64,000 bases of DNA from Diphasiastrum complanatum (lineage: Eukaryota; Streptophyta; Lycopodiopsida; Lycopodiales; Lycopodiaceae). Below are positions 51,300 through 64,000 of the stretch, in pieces; positions within the stretch are counted from its first letter, which is position 1; the number at the start of each line of letters is the position of its first letter. The notes under the pieces are model-generated. The model saw only the letters and a list, made by a program, of their open reading frames with translations, was not told the DNA's origin and did no database searches. The position numbers and the translations under genes are program-made. The stretch is from NCBI GenBank assembly GCA_029204225.1, contig CM055100.1:10264501-10328500 (forward strand), in the 5' to 3' direction.

Positions 51300-52165
51300 A
51301 CTAAAAAGCTATGCCATTTTTATTGTGGAATCAAAATGTGGACTCAAAAAGTTACGTTCCATAGATTTCAAATTTGAGTGCTTTTTGGAAAGCCAAGATA
51401 TGAGATTTCCTCCAAAAAAGATAGTATATGCACTTGTGGACTTTTGATCCATCTTATCACTTGCAAAATCCGAATCCGAGTAGGCAATAATAGATGAATC
51501 TTCACTCTATGAAGATATATACCTTAGCACCCTCTTGGCCATCTTCCAATGTTGTGGCAGGAGAGAAATAAAAAAGTATTTGGATCTTGCATAGATTGGC
51601 TCAACTTGTGCACACAATAGCTCAAATCCGGGGCCTAGTGATGGCTAGCCATATCAAGGAGCCAATAAGACTCCTAAAAAGTGTAATGTCCTCGAAGGAT
51701 CTTTCATCACCTTTATTAGGATCTTTTACAATGTGCTCCAGTGGTGTGTCAATGCCCTTACAACCTTCCATATGAAATTTTTCCAACATAGCAAGAGCAT
51801 ATCTATATTGACAAATAAAAGCATAATCATCATGAAAGTCAATCTCTAGGCCTAATATGTAATGGATCTCTCCTAGATCTTGCAGCTTAAACTCTTTTCC
51901 AAGTGCTATTTAGGTCTCTTCAACCAATTTGATACAACTTCCACAAAGGATAATGTCATCTACATAAATGAGAAGAATAACAAATCACTAGCAACAAACT
52001 TGATATACATGGAAGGATCATAGTCACTAAGAGTGAATCCTAGTGAGACAAGAAAAGAGTTGAGTCTCTCATACCAAGATGTTGGTGTTTGCTTGAGTCC
52101 ATAAAGACTCTTGAAAAGCAAGCACACTTTTGATTCATCCTTGATGAATCCTTGAGGTTAACTGA
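51300..52165 (-). pseudogene. Copia RT and RNase H fragment
   Basis: Minus strand, right to left: ESKVCLLFKSLYGLKQTPTS, WYERLNSFLVSLGFTLSDYD (RT), a YVDD-region block damaged by frameshift (51960-51990), then SDFASDKMDQKSTSA and FGGNLISWLSKK (start of RNase H, 51480-51360). Many stops. It meets a plus-strand copia fragment at about 52165. Confidence 0.85.
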
Positions 52166-52169
52166 TTGG

Positions 52170-52665
52170 ATGTGTTGCAAGGGAGCAAATTTCTATTCAA
52201 GAGGTTTGGCACAAAAGGATGGGACACCTCAACTTCAAGTCATTGGAGGTAATGGCAAGGAAGAAGGTTCCAAGTTCCTTAAGTAGTGTCAAGCATGTTT
52301 GTGAGTCTTGTGTTTTGTCTAAGTCACATAGACTACCTTATACTAGATATATATCTAGATCTACAAAGCCTTTTCAGCTTGTACATTCGGATATTCATGG
52401 ATTTACTATAATTAGCAATAGTGGAGCTAAGATGTATGTAACATTGAGAGTTTTGCTTATTTTAGTAGATTTTGTTGGGTCTATCTACTAAAGAGCAAGG
52501 ATGAAGTGTATGATGTCTTTGTCAAGTTCAAGAATGCAAGAGAACCAATTTTCCACAAAGATCAAGTGCTTGAGAGGTGACAACGGTGGTTAGTACATAT
52601 CTAACAAGTTCAAGGCCTTTTGTGTTGAGCATGGGATCAAGAGGGAGTATACAACATCAAGGATC
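52170..52665 (+). pseudogene. Copia pre-integrase and integrase fragment
   Basis: Plus-strand frame 52190-52491: VWHKRMGHLNFKSLEVMARK, CESCVLSKSHRLPYTRYISR, then FQLVHSDIHGFTIISNSGA (first catalytic Asp). A frameshift leads to ENQFSTKIKCLRGDNGG, a stop in place of Glu (tagtac near 52590), and FKAFCVEHGIKREYTTSRI. It ends near 52665 and belongs to the same family as the minus-strand copy at 18027. Confidence 0.88.
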
Positions 52666-54000
52666 ATAATGATCTGAAATCTTTCACAAATAGTGCTTCT
52701 TGGTACAAATATTCTTAGAATATCAAAATATTCTAAAATACAACAATTCAATCAAAATCTCTAGGAGATCCATTAAGTCTCAGACAATTATAACTCAATC
52801 CAAAGTACTGTAGTAATGAGTTAATAGGCCCATTTCTAGCATCACATGCAAAAAATCAACAATCCATCTGAATCTCAATAGCTTTAACTTTTCTTATAAA
52901 TCTGGATATATAGATTGAACTTGGTACACAAGCACTTATAGACTACAATATGTAGTAGAGCACAATCCACTAAAATAAGCAAAACTCTCAATAATAAAAA
53001 AACAATTTACTTTAGAAGAAATGCCAATGAGATCCATAGGCTAGGACTCAATAAAATATTGGAATAAAGAGAGTGACACTTTCAAAGTGCTAGTCTGAAA
53101 TCTCAACTCAATTAGTGACTGGGAATTACTCAACTTACCTAAGAATCAATACATTTCCTGATTATCCTCTGATTAAGTATCAATTTATGATCCATCAATC
53201 ATAAATAATTAGATTCTTATGATTTGTCAATCATAATTCTCTTGAATCTCAAAACATACTCAATTGTTAAAGGATACTGGAGTTTATATTTAATACACAA
53301 CTCAAAATATATAAAAATCATTCCAAAATCTTTTTGACTAGAAAAATACTGGACTTTAAGAATATTTCTCAAACAGGATTCTTAACCAAGATGTGAGTTA
53401 TCAAATTCCAAACCATCAGGTAGTTAAAGACAAAAAACATACCAAAATGGTATCAATAACCATCTTCATCCACCAAAAAACTTCAAATTACAATTCTAGA
53501 ACTAAATCTAGATATCCAAAGTTCTATTGAATTTTTCAAAAATTTAGTTTTCATTCTTGGAACCATTATGATTTGTTATCCAATTGAGTGCTATGAGATA
53601 CAATCACTAATGAATTGAGTCTATCATCTGAGAAATACTCACCCAAGAATTCTGTATATCCTATGCACGCAATTTTCTTGATGAATCCAAATTACTCAAA
53701 AATCATGTAACACAATTTCCTATTGAATGGGTAATTTTTCCAGCTAAGGGGAAACATTTGAAATATTCCTTGAGATACTTCAAAAAAATTACCTCTTTTT
53801 ATGGGTGTCAACAAAAAGGCATTACGCATGCATAAAGTTTTTTTGAAAATACATTAAAAAAGAGACTTGTTTTGTTGTTGACAAGAATAACAATTATACC
53901 GATTTTGGGGGTTCTCAAGACCACTTGCAAGAACATTTCCATTCAGAGAGTGCCAAGTTTAAAAAAGAAGCACGTTTTTAAAATGCTCGTATACTTACGA
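52666..54000. other. AT-rich region, no gene seen
   Basis: No frame or element signature that I recognise. The text 'ggaaccattatgatttg' (53559) roughly mirrors 'aggatcataatgatctg' (52661), so 52661-53580 could be an inserted element with short inverted ends; this is weak. Confidence 0.25.
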
Positions 54001-54059
54001 TATAAAAGTAACAAACAAAGAAACTAATTACTTATATTTCGTGACACATGCGATATTCA

Positions 54060-56120
54060 AAACTCTTTGGACTCATACAATTCCAAATGCTAGTCACTAT
54101 CAATCCCATCACTATTAGTAGTTATAGGTGTTGATGATCCTGAAGTGGTGGAAGAGGCATCATCTTCCTCACTATGTACTAAAACATTGCCTTCCTCACG
54201 ATGCAAGCCGTAATTTTCATAGCTTCCCATGCTTCCTCTGGTACGTAAGGACGGTCTCACATAGTTTGTCATGAGAATTTTCTGCATTAGTATTTCAATG
54301 GTGGACTTTTTTAAATGACTTGTTGTGGTGAGCATGAAGTCATACACTAAAATATCCACCTACTCTAAAGACAATAAAGAAGATCTTGGAGTATTCTTTG
54401 TTTTTCATTTTTCCCTTTACCATGCACTGTACGAACCATTTCGAGGCTATGCCTCCCTTTGAATGGATGTGGTCTGTTTTAAACCAATGTACAATTATGT
54501 CTTTAATATTAGATGTGATGTCGCTCCTCTAGGATGGATAGCATTATAGGAAGTGTAAACGCATCTATAGGAAGCGATAGCGTTTTAGAGAAAGTGTTGA
54601 ACATTTGATCTATGTGATCATGTGTGTGTGTCCAACCAGTAGAAAATTAACCTTTACTTTTCTGAAAACACCTTTCTCAACAAGCTTATGCAAATAAGCT
54701 AAGACCATTTGATTCTTATTGTTGTGTTGTCCAACTGAACATACAAAACAGCCGGAAGCAATCCTCACCATGAAGATAAAGCATGATGAATAATAGTCAC
54801 GGTTAAGTTGGAATCATTATGCATGTTAGGATATGTGAAAAACACTCGAGGATGTATATCAAGCAACCAACCAAATGTGCTTGAATCAAAGTTTCTTCGT
54901 GAATATGTAGTCGTGCGAAGTGAGGCAACTGTGTCTTTTTTTTATCCATCTCGTCAATGACAATGCCAAAATACTTCTTTGGAGACCCAAATCATTTTTT
55001 ACGGTGTTGCATTACTTTTTGACATTTCGCTGCCTGTTCCACTCTATGATCGCTCAAAATTGACTTCACCACGGCAATCTCTGTCAGATCCCTTAAGGCT
55101 TTTCTTTTACTTTTCACTCTACACACGTACTCCCATTCGAACTTTTCTTGGAATAGAGACATTATTGAAATCTCTTTTCCAAAGTTTTGTGAAATATGAG
55201 TAAGTTATGTACCTGTCGTTGTTTTGAATCATATGCTCTTTGTAAACTGAAAATTTTTTCATCCGAGTAAAGTTATCAGCAAGATGGAATTTGCCAGTGG
55301 TTGGCACTGATCTCACAATGAAGACGAAAATATTTCTCCATCCATAACAATGTGTGTTGTGCAACATCACCCACAACCTTCGGAGATGGATGGATATGAC
55401 CGAACTTATTAATTCTGTATTTTATCCTCTCCAGTCGAGAGTTGTCGAGGCTCAAGACAATTTTAAATGCCCCTCTACAAACGAGGTCATTCCCTAGACC
55501 TCAGTCAAATGTTTTTCTAAACAAGGTATCAATTGTGAGGATAGAAACACGTCTTGCTCACTAGGATTCAGATCGAAATTAATTGTTCTCCATCTTTTTA
55601 TCTTTTGTTTTTCTAACTCTATTAAACAATTTGCATTACAGCAAAAATAATGCAATGCCTCTTGAACTTGTTGATCAACAGTCAAAAATTATTTCCTATC
55701 CCTACCAAAAGAACGCCTTCTACAATGAAATACAATTGGCAAAATTCTTGGTAGGCATTTTCCTCATTAGTTAAGTCGACGGTCTCTCTTTCTGACTGAT
55801 TGCTGCTTGACTCAGTGAGCATTTCAACTTCCATGCTCTCAAACACATGATAATATATCATTAGAGAATACTGGTTTATTGTCAAAACATGGTCGTAAAT
55901 ATGATGGGACATCAACAAATGAGAATAATAAAATCTCATTGTTCTCGTTACAACCAAAATTTGAAACATTGTTAAATGATGAGCTATAATCGTCAACTGA
56001 TACGTTTTCTGATATGCTGTTAAAACCGACCATCGACGCTCCTTCATATGAAGAAAACAAGAGGCCCACCTCAGATGATGAATTCTCGGTAGGGTCTCTG
56101 TAAATCAACATAACAAACAC
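54060..56120 (-). pseudogene. DDE-type transposase with GHTHxxIDQ motif (DUF7869-like)
   Basis: Minus strand, N to C: variable region (56120-55680), 55376-55119 with KKFSVYKEHMIQNNDRYITY and SYFTKLWKRDF (the 'Y-x-x-F-x-x-x-W' region before a Cys pair), then KYFGIVIDEMDKKKTQLPHF at about 54985-54920 (usual form I-I-D-G-M-D-Q-x-K-T-x-L-P), then at about 54640-54590 GWTHTHDHIDQMFNTFSK (usual form V-G-H-T-H-E-D-I-D-Q-x-F). These are hallmark blocks of a transposase family known from algae, fungi, animals and non-seed plants. Several stops, including where Asp-Asn would be expected near 54710, make it inactive. The 54359-54090 tail is Ser/Thr/Asp-rich. Confidence 0.6.
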
Positions 56121-56485
56121 CTAGAGAGAAAATGTAAATAAACTATATTGTGCACGTTACGACCGAAATGGAAAGTCTTTTAATCATTGCAAGGTTGACA
56201 AGACAAGTTTTCAAATTTGGAAAGGGTGAAAGTATAAAAGACCTCACCCATTCTCATTTGTGCACAACATTTTTTGGAAGGAAAAACGCTCTTGCCATGA
56301 TCGTCTTCGAGCAACTTCACATGCGTGTATGTAGGCAAAAGATCCTCCTCTACATTCTCCATTACTCTGCAAAATGAAAACCAGCAAGTATGTTAGTAGC
56401 GCTATTTATGGATTTTTTTCATTAGAAAAAAATTAGGGCTTATTGCAAATAAATTTTTAGGATTAAATATTTTCTACGTAGGATC

Positions 56486-57017
56486 TCGATGTCGTGCATC
56501 AAAAATACATGCAAACTTGATGCACTGCATCAAAATGCTACACCAACTCGATGCAGCGCATCAAGTTTATCACACCAACTCGATGCACTGCATTGTAATG
56601 GTGCACCACCTCAATGCAGTGCATCGAAATGGACACACCAACTCGATGCAGTGCATCGAAATGGATCATCAACTCGATGTAGTGCATCGAGTTGGTGTCT
56701 CAAAATCAATGCACTGCATCGAGTTGGTGATCCATTTCAATGCAGTGCATCGAGTTGGTGTTCAAACTCGATGCAATGCATCGAGTTGGTGTGTCCATAT
56801 CGATGCACTGCATTGAGTTGGTGCACCATTTCGATGCAGTGCATCGAGTTGGTGTGTCAAACTCGATGCACTACATCAATTTTGTGATCCATTTTGATGC
56901 ACGACATTGAGCTGGTGTTCAAACTCGACGCACTGCATCAAATTTGTGTGTAAAATGGTTAACAAACTCGATGCACTACATCGAATTTTTATGTGTTTTC
57001 GATGTATTGCATCCAAT
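56486..57017. repeat. Array of 17-bp palindromes at ~31.5-bp spacing
   Basis: About 17 copies of TCGATGCAsTGCATCGA or close variants. Copy starts: 56487, 56518, 56548, 56579, 56611, 56643, 56674, 56706, 56737, 56768, 56800, 56832, 56863, 56894, 56926, 56969 and 57000; the interval is 30-32 bp except one of 43. Linkers of 14-15 bp contain 'caccaac' left of 56682 and its complement 'gttggtg' right of it, so the array is two arms in opposite orientation around a 25-bp palindrome at 56670-56694. Linker tails recur in matching order in both arms. Confidence 0.95.
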
Positions 57018-57339
57018 TTGTAATTATTATAGATGTAGTGGGACTACTTGTGAGTGTTAGTTTCTTATGTTGGTGCCCTTTGTCGTTTGACCTCATTATT
57101 CTTGGTACAGAACATCAGTTGATTGAAAATTTGGAAAGAACGCTTAGATTATTATCAATTGTCGAATTTTAGAAAATTTATGTAAAAATAACGTAAAAAT
57201 ACATGGATAATTTAGTCAAATAATATCTTAAATAACGTTAAATAAAAATGAAAAGCTTATTTATGAGCTTTGAAGAGACCTAAAATTGAATCAAAAATAA
57301 AATTTTGTTTGTTATTTTACCTAAAAATTGGTATTTTCT
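57018..57339. other. Spacer between palindrome array and ParB-like gene
   Basis: AT-rich, no gene. It would contain the upstream region of the gene that follows; no promoter element is convincing. Confidence 0.3.
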
Positions 57340-60300
57340 ATCACTTTCAGGAGTAAAAAGAGGCAAACCCCGGAAAAGGTTCTCGCAAATGTGGAGAAAA
57401 GACTTAAGTTATCACATGACAGTAGCAACTTAGGAATCTTGCCTGATACATAGATTCCAACCCTATTGAAGGCCAAACAATCTGATCTAATGTCAAGACG
57501 TCATTCAGATCTACATGAGAAAGACCCTAAAGGGAAATCTGTTAAAAAATCTTCTTCGTTGTCCATAAAGAAATTGCCTAATAGTTTCTTGGCCTTATTC
57601 TATTCTGCCGAAGAAGGTTTATTCTTGTACGTCTGCAAGTTTAAAGGGACTACTTTAAATGACAATAACTCCAAGTCTTGTGCTTGAATTCAGAGGATAG
57701 ATTATGAGGGTGACTTTGGGAGTCGATACTGATTGAGGCCCGCGGGACCAATGATGATGTGAGACTATTTTTATTAGTGGAAGCTAACATGTGTCTCACT
57801 ACTTCTCTTTTTGAAATATTGAAGGCACTTTTAAAAAGTTCCAAGAATTTAATTATTGATTTGCTTCCTTTTATTTAGCAATCTGAGCCAGTGAGAGAAG
57901 AGATGTCTTCTCCGAAAAGGCCATCTCCAAAAAAGAAATGCCCTCCATCTCAAGCCCAAAAAGCTATTGCCCAAGCCCAATCCCCTGCAAAGCCTAAGAG
58001 AGTTGAAGTCCAGGCCAAGAAAAAACAAAAAATGATGACGAAACATTTGGTAGCTCTGATAGTGCTGAGGATATTGAAGTCAAGCAACATTACCGGGTGA
58101 TACGCTTAAGAATGGGGTTATAAAGACTGATCAAAATAAAATTTGGGAGTTAATTCAAAACGAAAAGTTGGCTTCCCGTTAGTTCTTCATGTTGCCTATC
58201 GAAATAGTTGATAGGCCACCTATAGACCCAGATACAAGTAGACGAACTATGGTACTGTTGTGCCATATATTGTTTTAGTCGATCTGTATCAATGCCCTTT
58301 TAAGGCAGTTTTCAATGAGAAAAAAACAAAACTGTATGATTATTATGTTATTGGTGGCTCCCATTCAACTGAGGCTCACAAACATCTAGTAACCGCATAT
58401 CCTACCACCAATACTTTCAGATTTATTGAATGCAAGATATTTTGTGATTTAATTGTGGAGGAAGCAAAGCTATTGGTCTGGGACCATAACAATGACAATG
58501 ATTATAGGGCAATGATGCTTTTATTGAAAAAAATTAGTTTTTTCACCATGAATACATTGATTACATGAAAAGACACGAAAAAGCTGATGGTAATCTTAGG
58601 CGCCAATGTTTACTAGAGGTTGGCGTTGTTGTGGATGAGACGGAGAAGTCCCATGGCCTGCGCAACTATGATTCATGGTTTCAATTAGCTTTTTGTCAAG
58701 GTCAGGTCTAGGGTATCCAGGATGTTATTTCTAGCATGTGAGAAAATGAAGAGTTGAAGGGCCAAAAAGTTTCCTAGGAAAAAGCTGTTCTCACGGCCTT
58801 GTTGAAAGAGGCTACTAAAAAACTTGATCTTCAAATTGAAGAGCTCCCTGATGATATGAGAGGGCATTAGTAGAGGTCTCTACAAGGAATTAAGAATGAA
58901 ACCACCATTATCTCGGTGCTGTCGCATATTGTTACAAAAGAGCTCAGCATGGATGAAATGTATCTTGAATTCAAAAAGTAAGTTCTTTTTTATTTTCAGA
59001 TTTTTCTAGGCTCCCCTGTTTGTTAGCTATTGTTTTTAATTCGTGATAATATTTTGCAGTCATAAAGTGTTCACCCGAATTCAAGAGGTCATGACTAAGC
59101 GGTTGAATTGTCCGATTGGGGGGCTAAAGTGCAACTAAACTACTCTACAACCAGCTCAACCAAAGCTTTATCATAATTTTTACTGGCTTTTCATAAGGTA
59201 AGCATGTAATTTTAAAATGTTTATATTATATTTTAAAATGTTATGTGATCATGAAATTTAAATATATGTTGTTGTGTTTTTGCAGCCCAAAAAAGGCAGG
59301 CTAGAGAGGAGTTGGATTGCCCTCCGAATTTTGTATCACATATACAGAGGGCTAAAAAAGAAAAACTGAGGATTCAATTGAGAGATTCTCTCCCACCATT
59401 GTCTGAGGATTATAAGACCTTCACATGTCTATCTGATCTGATGAGGACATTTAGTTATCGTGTTGTCTGTTGTGATATCTTGAAATTGCCTAATGATGTC
59501 CCAAAGCATGAGTATACTCTTGTTATTATAGATATTCCCTATGGATTCAGAATGCCTGGCTCCATTAATGATGACAAAGATGGTTATTGATTTTGTTGCC
59601 TTGACAACATCTTCTTTATGGAAATTTGTGATTTTTCATAGCGTGGCACAATCTTCTTCAGTGATTGCATCTTTGAAAACTTGTTGTCATGCTATTGAGC
59701 ACCTTCTCTGGTATGTCATTTTAAATATATTGTGATATTTATTTTCATGTAGTTGATGGTTAAGAATATAAATTTGGATGTTAATATGGTATAATATGTG
59801 TAGGAACAAAACAAATCTTGAGCGTGCACTAGGCTACCACTAATCAGTTCTTTTGTAATGATGATGGTGGGCTACTTTGATGCGCATGAAAAAAAAGTGA
59901 TTACGAATTCATTATAATGAACAATGCAGTAATGTCATTTCGTTTCCAGTTGTGACTCGTAAATTGGACATTTAGAGGGTGATAGGTCTTTGGTAAATCC
60001 TTACCAAAAGCCTCAGAGATTAATCAACAAGTTAATTGACATGTTCTTGAATGAGGATGATTGGGTTTTGGAGTTATTTGCAAGAACATGTATTAAGATG
60101 TGTTTTCTTTGCTAACAATTAGTTTCATTATTAAGTATTAACTTTAGAATTTTATTTTATTTTAGGTGAATAACTTATTTTTTTATTTACTTTCAAATGT
60201 AGGTACCACCACATGTTGTGCAGTCAAGAAAAACAGGAATTGCATAGCTGTTGAAATGGATGAAGTCTAGGCGACCTACATTGAGATGAGAGTGGCTGCT

Positions 60301-60543
60301 ATTCGAGAACTTCCAGATGAAGATCAGGAAGTTGGGGCTCGAGCAGTCGACAACAATGAGAGGTTCCAAAGTGCCTCATCAAAATTTGTTCTCTCACTTC
60401 TAAATGAAGAAGGGAAGTTAGTTGGTTTGAGTCTTGATCCCCCTCAAGATTACACTGAGAAGGCTAGTGAAGTCCTTGAAGAGGGACAAGCCTCTCAGTC
60501 AGCCGAGAAGGCATTACCGGATATGTTGCTGGATATTGCTTGA
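57340..60543 (+). pseudogene. ParB-like / DNA amino-methyltransferase gene, multi-exon, decayed
   Basis: N-terminal part (57355-58090): unknown, with the basic linker SSPKRPSPKKKCPPSQAQKA. A ParB/sulfiredoxin-like domain follows at 58200-58570: PYIVLVDLYQCPFKAVFNEK and YYVIGGSHSTEAHKHL (G-G-x-H-x-x-x-A, 58353-58379), then KLLVWDHNNDNDYRAM. The C-terminal part is a permuted amino-methyltransferase: motif IV as YTLVIIDIPYGFRMPGS (DIPYG, 59531-59548; usual D-P-P-Y), the segment LWKFVIFHSVAQSS, then NPYQKPQRLINKLI (59996 on) and motif I as WVLELFARTC joined over an intron to NRNCIAVEMDEV. Splice sites: donors 58978, 59711, 60090; acceptors before 59060, 59286, 59804, 60203. Stops at 58709, 58739, 58775 and 60268, a frameshift near 59580 and the eroded motif I (F-x-G-x-G lost) show it is inactive. 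Spliceosomal introns argue for long residence in a nuclear genome. Confidence 0.7.
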
Positions 60544-63484
<2,941 letters not shown>

Positions 63485-63499
63485 TCTCTCTCTCTCTCA

Positions 63500-63840
63500 C
63501 ATGTGCTATGTAGGTTGAGGTGAGGATGTGCTCTCAGTGACGATCCCATACTACGAATGACACAACAATGGTGTTGTCGCTAGGGAGCGCTATCACTTGT
63601 CTTCCCACATAGCACAATTCTTTCTTGTTCTCACACTCATCTCCTCTCTCACCCTTTAATTTAATCAAAAACCATGTTTTTAGCTTGTTAGTATTAGTGC
63701 GGGATGGATTAGTGTTAGGAGAGTAGATTCGACAAAAAGGCATTCTGAAAAATTCAGAAAAATCAATGAAAAACATGACTATTCTATTTTTTGGAGGGAA
63801 ATAGGCTGAAAAAAGACATCAGAGGCCATAACTTTTTAGT
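63500..63840. other. No gene recognised
   Basis: Short frames only; no domain or element signature. Confidence 0.3.
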
Positions 63841-63972
63841 CCTATGGTAGGAACCTTTCCCCAATTGTAAGTAGTGTCTGAATGACGCTCTATGGTAGAA
63901 ACCTTTCCCCAATTGTAAGTAGGAACCTTTCCCCAATTGTAAGTAGTTCTGAATGACGCTCTATACCTACAG
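63841..63972. repeat. Small tandem repeat
   Basis: 'ggaacctttccccaattgta' (or gaaacc...) occurs three times at 63849, 63898 and 63922 and 'ctgaatgacgctctat' twice (63879 and 63949), a 2-3 copy local duplication with unequal units. Confidence 0.85.
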
Positions 63973-64000
63973 ATCATCAAGTGAAGGTTAGCTCACAGCC

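Noticed and set aside
56489-56887. 132-aa and 99-aa His/Cys-rich repeat ORFs
   Set aside because: They are frames running through the palindrome array; periodic 10-11 residue repeats follow from the 31.5-bp unit and there is no start context or domain.
56486-57017. CRISPR array
   Set aside because: Regular palindromic repeats with 14-15 bp linkers resemble one, but the linkers are themselves repeated and related between arms, the repeats vary, no cas genes are present and the context is plant nuclear DNA.

Overview
The window looks like intergenic and intronic DNA from a large, repeat-rich plant nuclear genome, most likely a fern or other seed-free vascular plant. The reasons are a plant-type Mediator subunit gene with GT-AG introns, dense Ty1/copia and Ty3/gypsy remnants primed by initiator-Met tRNA, a CACTA transposase, long pure (CT)n tracts, and element types that are rare in flowering plants (a Penelope-like reverse transcriptase, a transposase with a GHTHxxIDQ-type motif, and a ParB-like/DNA-methyltransferase gene). 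The species assignment is inference. I saw no bacterial or organellar gene clusters and no rRNA or tRNA genes.

Layout. 1-2.7 kb: CT microsatellite, then a minus-strand copia 5' end (gag fragment, primer-binding site, LTR). 2.7-4.6 kb: an unknown exon-like stretch and a Penelope-like RT. 6.4-9.3 kb: copia LTR, RNase H and RT scraps. 9.5-16.1 kb: a CACTA Tnp2 gene split in two by a copia element, one side of which has since been inverted. 16.1-19.0 kb: minus-strand copia with a gag-integrase fusion. 19.4-22.3 kb: minus-strand gypsy-type unit with protease and coiled-coil ORF but no RT. 22.4-29.8 kb: copia mosaic (pol, shared LTR, gag, then an opposing gag and LTR). 29.8-31.0 kb: gypsy pol. 31-37 kb: island of unclassified, transposon-like coding remnants. 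37-39.8 kb: copia gag/LTR and a gypsy LTR.

40.37-40.94 kb holds the one confident host gene, MED30 (exons 1 and 2). Its second intron begins with a 15-unit minisatellite, and no third exon is visible. 43-52.7 kb: further minus-strand copia copies with internal deletions and LTRs. 54.0-56.1 kb: a decayed minus-strand transposase. 56.49-57.02 kb: an array of 17 copies of a 17-bp palindrome spaced about 31.5 bp, with a change of orientation at its centre. 57.3-60.5 kb: a multi-exon, decayed gene joining a ParB-like domain to a permuted (beta-class) amino-methyltransferase. 62.6-63.5 kb: a solo LTR inside a CT tract.

Apart from MED30, nearly everything recognisable is mobile-element debris. The most unusual items are the palindrome array and the ParB-like/methyltransferase gene beside it; a functional link between them is speculation.
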